A stretch of 34,865 bases of DNA, from NCBI GenBank assembly GCA_903822435.1, contig CAIJPE010000376.1, forward strand, positions 1 through 34,865, in the 5' to 3' direction. Position numbers and translations under genes: made by a program. Source of the stretch: an uncultured beta proteobacterium (GTDB taxonomy: Bacteria > Pseudomonadota > Gammaproteobacteria > Burkholderiales > Burkholderiaceae_C). Of the stretch, positions 1 to 8,403 are shown in pieces (the stretch's first letter is position 1; each line of letters opens with the position of its first letter). Under the pieces are notes generated by a model that ran no database searches, had not been told where the DNA came from, and worked only from the letters and a program-made list of their open reading frames with translations.

Positions 1-1893
1 ACCTTTGCCATCTGCGCGGTGTTCGTGCCCGTGGCGTTCATGGGCGGGATCATCGGCAAGTTCTTCTACCCCTTCGGCATCACCGTGGTCGTGGCCGTGC
101 TGGTGAGCCTGTTCGTCAGCTTCACGCTGGACCCGATGCTCTCGGCAGTGTGGCCCGACCCGCCTTCGGCCTACGTCAAGCGAGTCCCGGTCATCGGGCA
201 CCTCATCAGGGCCACCGATGGGGCGCTGGACCGCCTGCATGGCGTGTACGAGCGGGTCATCCGCTGGATCTTCTCCGAGCGCCGCTGGCGCATCGGCGTG
301 CCCGTCTATGCCCGCGGCTTCGATGCCCACCGGCACCGCGACCAGGCCAGCCGGCGGCACTGGCGCAGCGTGACGATCACGCCGCGCGGCGTGGTGGTGG
401 GGGTGGGCGTGCTGAGCTTCGTGGTGGCGGTGGGCCTGGCCCCGCTGGTGGGCACCGAGTTCGTGCCCGAGACCGACCAGGGCTACACCCAGCTGGCCCT
501 GCGCATGCCGGTGGGCTCCAGCCTGGAGCGCACGGATGCCAAGGTCAAGCAGGTGGAAGAGATCGTGCGGGCCATGCCCGAGGTGCAGAACCTGTCCACC
601 TATGTCGGCGGTGCCGGCCAGCGCAACCAGGCCTGGCTGAACATCGCGCTGAAGGACCGCAAGGACCGCCGCCGCAGCCAGAAGCAGGTGGAAGAAGCCA
701 TCCGCAAGGAGATTGCCAAGATCCCCGGTACCGACGCCAGCCTGGGCTTCAACCGGCCGATCTACGTGGCCATCCTGGGCAGCGATGCCGAGGGCCTGGC
801 CCGCGTGGCCGATGCCTTCGCCGAGAAGGTCAAGAAGATCCCCGGCGCGGTGGACGTGGAGAGCTCCGTCAAGCCCGGCCTGCCGGCCTATGCCGTGCGC
901 CTGAAGCCGGGTGCCGTGCGCGAACTCGGCCTGACGGCGCCGCAGCTGGCTTCCAGCCTGCGGGCCTACGTCAACGGCGAAACGGCCACCTGGTGGACCA
1001 CGCCCGACGGCGACCAGGTCGACGTGGTGCTGCGCCTGAACGAGACCCAGCGCGAGCGCATCGAGCAACTGCGCACGCTGCCCGTGGCCTTTGCCAAGGA
1101 CGGCACGCCCATCACGCTGGACAGCGTGGCCACCATCGACACCGTCTTCAACCCCGAGATCATCCGACGCCAGAACCTGCAACGCCGGGAGGCCGTGTTC
1201 GCCGGGGTGCAGGGCCGCAGCCCGGGCGATGTGGGCGACGACGTGCAGAAGCTCATCAAGGAGACCAACCTGCCCCCGGGCTACAGCTTCGACGTGGGCG
1301 GCCAGATGCAGCAGCAGGCCGAAGCCTTCCAGGGCCTGCTGGCGGCCATGGCGCTGGCGGTGATCTTCATCTACATCGTGCTGGCCAGCCAGTTCGGCAG
1401 CTTCCTGCAGCCGCTGGCGATCATGGCCAGCCTGCCGCTGGCCCTGATCGGCGTGATGCTGGCGCTGCTCGTGTGGCGCAGCACGTTGAACATCTTCTCG
1501 ATGATCGGCCTGGTGATGCTGATGGGCCTGGTGACCAAGAACGCCATCCTGCTGGTGGACTTCGCCAACCACGCGCGCAAGGCCGGCGCCAGCGTGCAAG
1601 AGGCCTTGCTGCAGGCCGGCCTGACCCGCATGCGGCCCATCATCATGACCACCGCCGCCATGGTTTTCGGCATGCTGCCGATGGCCCTGGCGCTGAACGA
1701 TGGCGGCGAGATCCAGGCGCCGATGGGCCGGGCGATCATCGGTGGGGTCATCACCTCGACCCTGCTGACGTTGCTGGTGGTGCCCGTGCTCTACAGCTAC
1801 GTGGTGCGGCAGAAGAAGCCCAGGCCGGCCGCCACGGTGGTGCTGGCCGGCAACCCGGCCGGGCCCCTGCCCATGCCGGCCGACCGGGATTGA
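1..1893 (+). CDS. RND-family efflux transporter permease, C-terminal part (5' truncated by window edge)
   Basis: The frame is open from base 1, so the gene starts upstream; 630 residues of a protein that is normally about 1,030-1,080 long are visible. The visible part begins in the membrane helices of the first half ([10 protein letters not shown], then [14 protein letters not shown]). It continues through the second periplasmic porter domain, with the typical [17 protein letters not shown] stretch, and ends with the C-terminal helix bundle ([51 protein letters not shown]). Family members are inner-membrane proton/substrate antiporters that work with a periplasmic adaptor and an outer-membrane channel. 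The sequence resembles the HAE1/MdtB-like group; the substrate cannot be told. No adaptor gene is in the window, and it is probably upstream. It converges on the methyltransferase gene with a 10-bp gap. Confidence 0.93.
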   Translation, partial: TFAICAVFVPVAFMGGIIGKFFYPFGITVVVAVLVSLFVSFTLDPMLSAVWPDPPSAYVKRVPVIGHLIRATDGALDRLHGVYERVIRWIFSERRWRIGVPVYARGFDAHRHRDQASRRHWRSVTITPRGVVVGVGVLSFVVAVGLAPLVGTEFVPETDQGYTQLALRMPVGSSLERTDAKVKQVEEIVRAMPEVQNLSTYVGGAGQRNQAWLNIALKDRKDRRRSQKQVEEAIRKEIAKIPGTDASLGFNRPIYVAILGSDAEGLARVADAFAEKVKKIPGAVDVESSVKPGLPAYAVRLKPGAVRELGLTAPQLASSLRAYVNGETATWWTTPDGDQVDVVLRLNETQRERIEQLRTLPVAFAKDGTPITLDSVATIDTVFNPEIIRRQNLQRREAVFAGVQGRSPGDVGDDVQKLIKETNLPPGYSFDVGGQMQQQAEAFQGLLAAMALAVIFIYIVLASQFGSFLQPLAIMASLPLALIGVMLALLVWRSTLNIFSMIGLVMLMGLVTKNAILLVDFANHARKAGASVQEALLQAGLTRMRPIIMTTAAMVFGMLPMALALNDGGEIQAPMGRAIIGGVITSTLLTLLVVPVLYSYVVRQKKPRPAATVVLAGNPAGPLPMPADRD

Positions 1894-1896
1894 AAG

Positions 1897-1916
1897 GCCG
1901 GCTTCAGGCGGCCGGC
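1897..1916. terminator. Possible bidirectional hairpin between convergent genes
   Basis: GCCGGC at 1897-1902 can pair with GCCGGC at 1911-1916 around an 8-base loop. It lies just after the RND stop codon and overlaps the end of the convergent methyltransferase gene. There is no T-tract, so it is at best a weak or Rho-assisted terminator. GC-rich DNA produces such hairpins by chance. Confidence 0.25.
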
Positions 1917-2668
1917 GCCAGCCAGTGCATGCTCGGGTTGACCGAAAACAGCCGCAGGCCGACGGCCGATGCCAGCAGGCCCAGGCTCCGGGCCGAGTGC
2001 ACGCTGATGTGCCCGTTCCGCGGGCACAGGTACCACCAGCCGATGGTGTGATCGGGCGCGATGAGCTCGGTGCTGATGAGCACACGGGCCGAGGGCTGGG
2101 TCTTCAATTGCCCGGCCAGCGCGGCCATCCAGGCCTGCTGCTGGTCATGCCGCACGTGCTCGATGACCTCGAAGGTGGTGATCAGGTCGAAGCGCTGGGT
2201 GGCCGCGACCTCCGAGCCCATGAAGTACAGGTCGCGCGTGGCGGCCGAGAACCCCGCCTCGCGCAGTGCTTGCGCGAACACGCCCTTGCCGCCGCCCACG
2301 TCCAGGATGTCCACCGACTCGCGCTCGCGGTGGTACAGCCCTGCCACGATCGCGGCATTGCGCAAGGGCCGCTCGCTCAAGAAAGGCTTGTCGCTGAGCA
2401 CGTAGTCGTCGTTGTAGACGTGGGTTTCGAAGTCGGCGGGCGACCAGTTGTCGAATGCCGCGCTGAAGGTGAAGCGGCAACTGCCGCACTGGTGGTAGGC
2501 CACGCGCACGCCGTAGTCGGCAAAGACGCGCCGCTGCTCGAAGGGGTCGGCTCCGCTCTCGCCGAAATCCTTGTCGCCGAAAGCGCGCAAATCGGAGCTG
2601 CCGCAGACCGAGCAGCGGGTCGGAGGGTGGGCCGAGACGGGGGGCTTCAAGGCGCGGCCAGCCCGCAC
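1904..2668 (-). CDS. Class I SAM-dependent methyltransferase with N-terminal CxxC...CxxC
   Basis: From a GTG start at 2668 the product is 254 residues. Two CxxC pairs (C19/C22 in CSVCGS and C61/C64 in QCGSC) look like an N-terminal zinc-ribbon-type element. They are followed by a Methyltransf_23-type SAM-binding core: DILDVGGGKG at about 122-131 is motif I, and FDLITTFEVIEH at about 160-171 is the acidic post-I region. Such proteins often modify sugars, polyketides or small metabolites; the acceptor is unknown. The start is uncertain because no convincing ribosome binding site precedes GTG 2668. A TTG at 2650 and a short basic ORF in another frame (ATG 2763, stop 2647) are alternatives. The gene is probably unrelated to the nicotinate genes to its right. 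Confidence 0.8.
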   Translation of the reverse strand: MRAGRALKPPVSAHPPTRCSVCGSSDLRAFGDKDFGESGADPFEQRRVFADYGVRVAYHQCGSCRFTFSAAFDNWSPADFETHVYNDDYVLSDKPFLSERPLRNAAIVAGLYHRERESVDILDVGGGKGVFAQALREAGFSAATRDLYFMGSEVAATQRFDLITTFEVIEHVRHDQQQAWMAALAGQLKTQPSARVLISTELIAPDHTIGWWYLCPRNGHISVHSARSLGLLASAVGLRLFSVNPSMHWLAPAA

Positions 2669-2892
2669 GGGAGGCCCATGATCAGCCGGGTGGCCAGGTG
2701 CCGCCGCGGCAAGGGCCCGGACATCGCGCTGCACAGGCGCCGGAGGCTGAGAAATCGGTTCATGACCTGAATCCGTTTGGGGTTGGGCACGGCCGGTGAG
2801 TGTGTCATGGGCTTGTGCAATCCCCAATGGTGGCAGCCGCGTGGTGCGGGCACAGTGGAGGCATCTCGCGCCCACCCCACCAGGAATCGACC

Positions 2893-3912
2893 ATGAGCCG
2901 CACCCTCCCCATGCACCGTTTGAACCGTCGCCAGGCCCTGCAGGCCGCCGGCGCCGCCTGGCTGGGTGGCACCGCGTTGGGCGCCAGAGGCCAGGCGGCC
3001 GGGGCGGCCCCGCTGGACAACGTCAAGATCATCACCGGCTTCACGCCCGGCGGCACGTCCGATGCGATCTGCCGCCGCGTGGCCGTCAAGCTCGCGCCGG
3101 GCTACGGCAAGAGCGTCGTGGTTGAAAACCGCAGCGGCGCCGGCGGGCAGATCGCCATCCAGTCGGTCAAGGGCATGGCGCCGGACGGCAGCACCATCCT
3201 GCAGACGCCCATGTCCATGCTGGGCATCTACCCCCACATTTACAAGAAGCTGCCCTACGACCCCGTGGCCGACCTGACGCCCGTCTCCCAAGGCGCCGTG
3301 TTCGACTTCGGCTTCGCCGTCGGCCCGGCCGTGCCGGCCACGGTCAAGACCATCGCCGACTTCCTGGCCTGGTGCAAGGCCAACCCGGCCGGCGCCAACT
3401 TCGGCTCGCCGGCGGCCGGCTCCACGCCGCATTTCATCGGCGTGCTGGCCGGGCGCACGGCGGGGGTCGAACTGCGGCATGTGCCCTATCGCGGCACCCA
3501 GCCGGCCATCCTGGACATGATCGGCGGGCAGATCCCGGCGGTCTCGGGTCCGGTGGGCGAATTCACGCAGCACGTGGCCGTGGGCAAGATCCGGCTGCTG
3601 GCCACCAGCGGGGCGCAGCGCAGCAAGTTCGCACCCACCGTGCCCACCTTCACCGAGCAGGGCCTGAAGGACATGGCCTTCAATGAATGGTTCGGCTTCT
3701 ACCTGCCGGCCAAGGCCGCGCCCGATGTGGTGCAGCGCGCCAATGCGGCTTTGCGCGCTGCCCTGGCCGACAAGGAGACCGTGGAAGGCCTGGAGGTGAT
3801 GGGCCTGGAGTCCCGGTCGTCCACGCCGGCCGAGTTGGCCGCCATGCTCAAGGCCGACAACGAGCGATGGGGCCCGCTCATCAAGTCGATCGGGTTCACG
3901 GCCGACTCCTGA
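2893..3912 (+). CDS. Bug-family (TctC-like) tripartite tricarboxylate transporter solute-binding protein
   Basis: The start is ATG 2893 with AGGA 7 bases upstream; 339 residues, typical for the family. The N-terminus has a twin-arginine-like signal (NRRQALQ) followed by an Ala/Gly-rich hydrophobic segment. The mature protein shows Bug hallmarks: KIITGFTPGGTSD near the N-terminus, VVENRSGAGGQIA, YDPVADLTPVS, NFGSPAAGSTPHF, HVPYRGTQPAILDMIGGQI. Bug proteins bind carboxylates or other small acids in the periplasm, normally for a TctAB membrane pair, but many Burkholderiales copies are orphans as here. It ends exactly where the convergent enamidase gene ends (stops adjacent at 3912/3913). That suggests it binds a pyridine carboxylate or a ring-cleavage product, though this is inference only. 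Confidence 0.9.
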   Translation: MSRTLPMHRLNRRQALQAAGAAWLGGTALGARGQAAGAAPLDNVKIITGFTPGGTSDAICRRVAVKLAPGYGKSVVVENRSGAGGQIAIQSVKGMAPDGSTILQTPMSMLGIYPHIYKKLPYDPVADLTPVSQGAVFDFGFAVGPAVPATVKTIADFLAWCKANPAGANFGSPAAGSTPHFIGVLAGRTAGVELRHVPYRGTQPAILDMIGGQIPAVSGPVGEFTQHVAVGKIRLLATSGAQRSKFAPTVPTFTEQGLKDMAFNEWFGFYLPAKAAPDVVQRANAALRAALADKETVEGLEVMGLESRSSTPAELAAMLKADNERWGPLIKSIGFTADS

Positions 3913-5106
3913 TCAGCCCACGATCACCGGGATCTCGGTGGCCGGCGGCGTGTTGCGGCTGCGGCCGCAGCGCACGATGCCGTCGATCATCACCATGCCC
4001 ACGCCCGGGATGTCGCCCAGGCGCAGGCTGTCCAGCAGGTCGCGGCCGGGCGAGTGCTGGGCCTTGTCCATGAACACCAGATCGGCCGCGCGGCCCACCT
4101 CGATCAGCCCGCTGTCGAGCTGGCGGATGCGGGCCGTGTTGCCCGTGGCAAAGCAGAAGGCCAGTTCGGGCGGGATGCCCCCCAGGCTGGCCAGCAGGGC
4201 GATCAGCCGCAGCATGCCCAGAGGTTGGACGCCCGAGCCTGCCGGCCCGTCGGTGCCCAGGATGACGCGGTGCGGGCACTTCAGCTGCAAGGCCATCTTG
4301 GCGGCGGCGATGGCCACGCGCTCATTGCCGTTGTGCACGATCTCGATGGCGCGCGACGATTTCTCGCAGAGTTCGCACACATGCGCTTCGGGCAGCGAGG
4401 TGTGGCCGCCATTGATGTGTCCGATGACGTCGGCATCGGCCTCCAGCACGACGTCCTTGTCGATCAGGCCCGAACCCGGGATGGAGGGCCCACCCGTGTG
4501 GATGGTGCTCTGGATGCCGTGCTTGCGCGCCCAGGCCACCATCTGCTGCGCTTCGTAGCCGGCCTTCACCGAGCCCAGGCCCACCTCGCCCAGCAGGCTC
4601 ACGCCGGCCTGGGCGAGATCGGCGAAGTCCTGCTCGACCATGCCCTTCTCGATGATGGGTGCGCCGGCCAGCACCTTCACGCCGCCGGGGCGGAAGTTGT
4701 CGAAGGCGCGCTGCGCCGTGATGGCCAGCGCCTTGAGGCCCACGATGTCCTTGGGCCGGCCCGGCAGGTGCACCTCGCCGGCGGAGATCATGCGAGTGAC
4801 CCCGCCGTGCATGGTGGAATCGATCCAGCCGATCTGGTTCTGGCGCGGCGTCCAGTCGCCGAAGACCGGGTGCACGTGGCTGTCGATCAGGCCCGGCGCC
4901 ACGCAGGTGTGGCGAGCGTCGATGAGCACCTGCGGTTCGGATGTGTCCAGGTCTGCCTGGCGGCCCACGGCCACGATGCGGCCGTGGTCGATGACGATCG
5001 CATCGGCATCGAGGATGGGGTGGTCGATGTCGCCGGACAGCAGCAGTCCGATGTTCTTGACCACCACCTTGCCGGAGGTGGCATTGCCTGAGGTCGGGTC
5101 GGCCAT
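3913..5106 (-). CDS. ena: Enamidase (1,4,5,6-tetrahydro-6-oxonicotinate amidohydrolase)
   Basis: This 397-residue member of the amidohydrolase superfamily would hydrolyse 1,4,5,6-tetrahydro-6-oxonicotinate to 2-formylglutarate and ammonia. It starts at ATG 5106 with AGGAG about 10 bases upstream. All binuclear metal ligands expected for the family are visible: H77 and H79 (SHVHP), bridging E174 (GEVGLG), H203 (IHTGG), H230 (GHINGG) and D286 (GTDGP). The overall text resembles the Eubacterium barkeri enamidase as I recall it, especially KNIG..SGDI near the N-terminus, HGGVT.MISAG..H.PGRPKD at about 100-120 and SRNTPPA near the C-terminus. It lies 24 bp after tetR on the same strand, so the two are probably co-transcribed. 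It faces the 6-hydroxynicotinate reductase gene across the tetR promoter region. A dihydroorotase-like or imidazolonepropionase-like activity is the main alternative. Confidence 0.88.
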   Translation of the reverse strand: MADPTSGNATSGKVVVKNIGLLLSGDIDHPILDADAIVIDHGRIVAVGRQADLDTSEPQVLIDARHTCVAPGLIDSHVHPVFGDWTPRQNQIGWIDSTMHGGVTRMISAGEVHLPGRPKDIVGLKALAITAQRAFDNFRPGGVKVLAGAPIIEKGMVEQDFADLAQAGVSLLGEVGLGSVKAGYEAQQMVAWARKHGIQSTIHTGGPSIPGSGLIDKDVVLEADADVIGHINGGHTSLPEAHVCELCEKSSRAIEIVHNGNERVAIAAAKMALQLKCPHRVILGTDGPAGSGVQPLGMLRLIALLASLGGIPPELAFCFATGNTARIRQLDSGLIEVGRAADLVFMDKAQHSPGRDLLDSLRLGDIPGVGMVMIDGIVRCGRSRNTPPATEIPVIVG

Positions 5107-5130
5107 GGGGGGAGCTCCTGGGTGCGGGTT

Positions 5131-5817
5131 TCAGCGGGGTTGGCAGGTGCGCAGGACGGCATCGACGATGAAGCCCTCCCAGTGCGCCTTGGCGGGCGGC
5201 GTGTCCATGGGCTCGCCCAGGAACGCCGACAGGGTGTAGCGGTTGGACAGGTAGAAGTAGCCCATCGAGGCAATCATCAGGTAGACGTCGCGGGCGGCGA
5301 GATCGTCACGGAACACGCCCTGCCGCGCCCCGGCCACCAGCACGGTCTGCAGGATGCCCACGGCCGGTGAGGAATATTCGCGCGCCCGCAGCGACTTGCG
5401 GATGTGCCGACCCCGGTGCAGGTTCTCGGTGTTGAGCAGGGTGATGAACTCGGGGTGCTTCTGGTAGTAGCCCCAGATGAAACGGATGACGGCCGTGAGG
5501 GCCGGCACGGGCTGCTCGACATCGAGGTGCATGGCCGACTCGGCTTCGTTGAAGCGGCGGTACAGCTCTTCGATCACCGCGATGAACAGCCCTTCCTTGC
5601 TGCCGAAGTAGTAGTAGATCATGCGGTCGTAGGACCGCGCGGCCGTGGAGATCTGCTCGACGCGCCCGCCGTCGAAGCCGTGCTTGGCGAAGACCTTGGT
5701 CGCGGCCCTGAGGATGCCTTCGCGCGTGGCCATGGCAGCCCGCTGGCGGGCGTTGGGCGGGGCCGCTGCGGCCGATGAAAATTCGGCGGGGGCCGTTGCG
5801 GCGGACGCGCGCTTCAA
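5131..5817 (-). CDS. TetR-family transcriptional regulator
   Basis: 228 residues from a TTG start at 5817, chosen because GAGG stands 9 bases upstream and because the next start (ATG 5733) would cut into the first helix of the DNA-binding domain. The N-terminal TetR HTH runs roughly from residue 27 to 75: REGILRAATKVFAKHGFDGG, then YDRMIYYYFGSKEGLFIAVI. The C-terminal ligand-binding part resembles the TetR_C group (RFIWGYYQKHPEFITLLNTEN). It is transcribed away from the 6-hydroxynicotinate reductase gene and towards enamidase. With a strong palindrome between the two promoters, it is the likely repressor of both directions, responding to a pathway intermediate. The effector is unknown. Confidence 0.9.
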   Translation of the reverse strand: MKRASAATAPAEFSSAAAAPPNARQRAAMATREGILRAATKVFAKHGFDGGRVEQISTAARSYDRMIYYYFGSKEGLFIAVIEELYRRFNEAESAMHLDVEQPVPALTAVIRFIWGYYQKHPEFITLLNTENLHRGRHIRKSLRAREYSSPAVGILQTVLVAGARQGVFRDDLAARDVYLMIASMGYFYLSNRYTLSAFLGEPMDTPPAKAHWEGFIVDAVLRTCQPR

Positions 5818-5830
5818 TTAGAGTGACCTC

Positions 5831-5852
5831 GAATGTAGTGACCACAACATTC
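5831..5852. promoter_or_regulatory. Probable TetR operator: 22-bp palindrome between tetR and the 6-hydroxynicotinate reductase operon
   Basis: The left arm GAATGTAGTG (5831-5840) and right arm CCACAACATTC (5842-5852) form an inverted repeat with matches at nearly every position: GAATGT pairs with ACATTC and GTG with CAC, symmetric about the centre. It lies 14 bp upstream of the TTG start of tetR and at the head of the divergent operon, the standard location for an autoregulatory TetR site. Length and symmetry fit TetR-family operators. Binding itself is inferred. Confidence 0.6.
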
Positions 5853-5926
5853 ACGTTCAGTGGATGCTACAGAGCAGCGATGGCCCAGGCAAGCAACACG
5901 AACGCACCCTTGTTGACGTCGGCACC

Positions 5927-7510
5927 ATGACCGAGCACGCCGGCGAACACACCCGTACCGATGGCATGCCCGAGCTGGGGCAACCCTCGGCGCTGCGTGC
6001 ACCGCCGCGCAACGAGCGCATGGGCGCAGCCAAGATCGAGTGCAACGCCTGCCCCGTGCTCTGCCAGATCTCCGAGGGTCGCGTGGGCGCCTGCGACCGC
6101 TACGCCAACCAGGCGGGCCTGCTGGTGCGGGTCGATCCGGTGCTGATGCTGCGGCGCGGTGCGGTGCCGGCCCTGGCATCCGAGGCCGACACGCCTTTTC
6201 CGGCGGCCCCGGACGGCCCTGGCACGGCCCTGGATGGCAGCGAGGTCTTCGTCACCGGCGTGGGCTCGTCCACCACCTATCCCGACTACAAGCCGGCACC
6301 CTTCATCGTGGCCTCGCAGGTGGCCGGCGTGGACATGGTCACCGTGGTCACCGAGGGCATCTTCAGCTACTGCAGCCTGAAGGTGAAGATCGACACCGAC
6401 CGCTGGCTGGGCCCCGAGCAGGCCAACGTGCGCTGCAAGGGCGAGGTGGTGGGCCACGTCACCACGGCCGAATACGGCTCGCAGATGCTCTCGCTGGGCG
6501 GCGTTCACCACCTCACCGGCGGCAGCAAGAAGGAAGGTCGCATTGCCACCGAGATGATGCAGGCGCTGGGCAACAAGCAGGCGGTCGATTTCCAGATCGA
6601 CGGCGGCGCGCAGATCACGCTGCAGGCCGGCAAGGCGCCCGTGGTGGACGGCGTGCTGGAGCGCCGCATGCGCGTGGGCTGCGGCTCGGCCACCATCGGC
6701 ATCTTCGCGCAGCAGATGGCCGACTGCGCCGACGAGGTGGTGGTGGTGGACTACCACATCACCGGCGTGCTCACCGAGCACCAGGCCGGCCGCTGCCTGC
6801 ACATGCGCCCTTCGGGCATCCAGGTGCGGGGCCGCAAGTCCACGCCGGGCCGCTATTTCCAGGTGGCCAACCCGGGCACCGGCTGGGGGGGCACCGACAT
6901 CGACGATCCGCTGTCCATCGTGGAAGGCTGGGATGGTTCAGAGGCATGGCCGGGCCTGCGCCTGCTGATGGTGTCCACCACCGGCGAGCATGCCGCCTGG
7001 TACGTGCTGGACGAGACCCTGAAGCCGCAGCCCGCCGCGCTGCCGCCGGCCGTGCAGCAGGTGGTGGACCGCATCGGCGAGAACTGCGAACCGTCCATGA
7101 CCACCGTGCTCTTCCTGGGCGGTGCGGGGGGCAGCCTGCGCGCCGGGGTCACCGACAACCCGGTGCAACTCACCCGGGCCATCAAGCGGGCGTTGGTCAA
7201 CGTCACCTGCGGCGGGGCGCCGGCCTATGTCTGGCCCGGCGGCGGCATCACCATCATGGTCGACGTGGCGCGCATGCCCGACCACAGCTTCGGCACCGTG
7301 CCCACGCCGGCCATCGTGGCCCCCATCGAATTCACCCTGAAGCTGTCCGACTACCAGGCGCTGGGCGGGCATATGGGGCACCTGAGGTCGCTGGCCGCCA
7401 CGCTCCAGCAGGGTGCATGGCACAACGATGGCGCACCCACCGCCCGCCGCTGGGTGGCTGTCAACGCCGACAACCCGTGGCCGCCGTCCCACGGGCCCTT
7501 GCTCGGCTGA
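5927..7510 (+). CDS. hnr: 6-hydroxynicotinate reductase (Fe-S flavoprotein)
   Basis: Predicted to reduce 6-hydroxynicotinate to 1,4,5,6-tetrahydro-6-oxonicotinate with low-potential electrons, the step before enamidase. From ATG 5927 it has 527 residues; ATG 5864 in the same frame would give 548 but sits almost on the putative operator. Neither has a good ribosome binding site. A cluster-binding motif CxxCxxxCx9C lies near the N-terminus (ECNACPVLC...GACDRYAN), followed by a long globular region with Gly-rich stretches such as VFLGGAGGSLRAGVTDNP and GGAPAYVWPGGGI. The assignment rests on resemblance to the Hnr family and on the neighbouring enamidase and nicotinate dehydrogenase genes. The E. 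barkeri enzyme is known to carry Fe-S clusters and a covalently bound flavin. It heads an eleven-gene run ending at nicB. Confidence 0.82.
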   Translation: MTEHAGEHTRTDGMPELGQPSALRAPPRNERMGAAKIECNACPVLCQISEGRVGACDRYANQAGLLVRVDPVLMLRRGAVPALASEADTPFPAAPDGPGTALDGSEVFVTGVGSSTTYPDYKPAPFIVASQVAGVDMVTVVTEGIFSYCSLKVKIDTDRWLGPEQANVRCKGEVVGHVTTAEYGSQMLSLGGVHHLTGGSKKEGRIATEMMQALGNKQAVDFQIDGGAQITLQAGKAPVVDGVLERRMRVGCGSATIGIFAQQMADCADEVVVVDYHITGVLTEHQAGRCLHMRPSGIQVRGRKSTPGRYFQVANPGTGWGGTDIDDPLSIVEGWDGSEAWPGLRLLMVSTTGEHAAWYVLDETLKPQPAALPPAVQQVVDRIGENCEPSMTTVLFLGGAGGSLRAGVTDNPVQLTRAIKRALVNVTCGGAPAYVWPGGGITIMVDVARMPDHSFGTVPTPAIVAPIEFTLKLSDYQALGGHMGHLRSLAATLQQGAWHNDGAPTARRWVAVNADNPWPPSHGPLLG

Positions 7511-7518
7511 GCCCGCCC

Positions 7519-8397
7519 ATGCCCGCTGCACGCGCCCCTTTGTCTGCCGCCCGCTGGCACTTCCAGCACGGGCCCATCGACTGCGTGATCGGGGCCGAGG
7601 GCCCGGCCGCCGCCGAGGCGCACGAAGCCGCCTGGTGCCGCTTTGCCACGGTGCTGGATGAGCTGGTGGCTGAATTGGCTCTGTTGCGCCGCCCCGTGCA
7701 AGAGGCCGCGGGCGTGCGGGGCGTGGTGGCGCGCCGCATGGTGCAGGCCTGTGCGCCGCATGCCGCGGGCTTCATCACGCCCATGGCCGCGGTGGCGGGC
7801 TCGGTGGCGCAGGAGCTCATCGGCTGCTACCGGCGGCCTGGCATCACGCGGGCCTGGGTGAACAACGGCGGCGACATCGCCTTGCACCTGGCGCCGGGCG
7901 CCGCGGCGCGCGTGGGGCTGGTCAGCGACCTGGCGAGCATCGGCCTGGACGCCGATTTCACCCTGCAGGCCCACCAAGGTGTGCGCGGCGTGGCCACCAG
8001 TGGCTGGCGCGGACGCAGCTTCTCGATGGGCATCGCCGACAGCGTCACCGTGCTGGCGCGCACGGCCGCCATGGCCGATGCGGCGGCCACGGTGCTGGCC
8101 AATGCCGTGGATGTGGACCACCCCGCCATCGGCCGCCGGCCCGCGAGCGCGCTGCGCGACGACACCGACCTGGGCGACCGCCTGGTGACGGTGCAGGTGC
8201 CCGCCCTGCCGCCGTCCGAGGTGGCGAAGGCGCTGGCCCAGGGCGCCGCCCGGGCACAGGCGCTGGCGGCGCAGGGCCTGATCGAAGGCGCGCTGCTGGT
8301 CTGTCAGGGCCAGGTGAAGGCCGTGGGCACGCCGCTTTCGGCCCAGCAAGCCACGGCGCGCTGCGCACGCGGCCCTTCGCTTGCTTTGGAAGCTTGA
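7519..8397 (+). CDS. UPF0280-family (ApbE-like fold) protein, candidate flavin maturation factor
   Basis: 292 residues from ATG 7519, eight bases after the reductase stop. Motifs match the UPF0280 family: AGFITPMAAVAGSVAQELIG, then WVNNGGDIALHL, then GVATSGWRGRSFSMGIADSVTVLA with ATVLANAVDVDHP. The family belongs to the ApbE-like superfamily, whose founding member transfers FMN onto proteins. The arrangement of GGD and TSG..G.S..GIADSV.V.A mirrors the ApbE core, where nucleotide and metal are bound. No signal peptide is present, so it acts in the cytoplasm. Direct adjacency to a reductase family with covalent flavin suggests it flavinylates that enzyme. This is inference; the family function is not established. 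Confidence 0.8.
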   Translation: MPAARAPLSAARWHFQHGPIDCVIGAEGPAAAEAHEAAWCRFATVLDELVAELALLRRPVQEAAGVRGVVARRMVQACAPHAAGFITPMAAVAGSVAQELIGCYRRPGITRAWVNNGGDIALHLAPGAAARVGLVSDLASIGLDADFTLQAHQGVRGVATSGWRGRSFSMGIADSVTVLARTAAMADAAATVLANAVDVDHPAIGRRPASALRDDTDLGDRLVTVQVPALPPSEVAKALAQGAARAQALAAQGLIEGALLVCQGQVKAVGTPLSAQQATARCARGPSLALEA

Positions 8398-8403
8398 AAG
8401 CCC

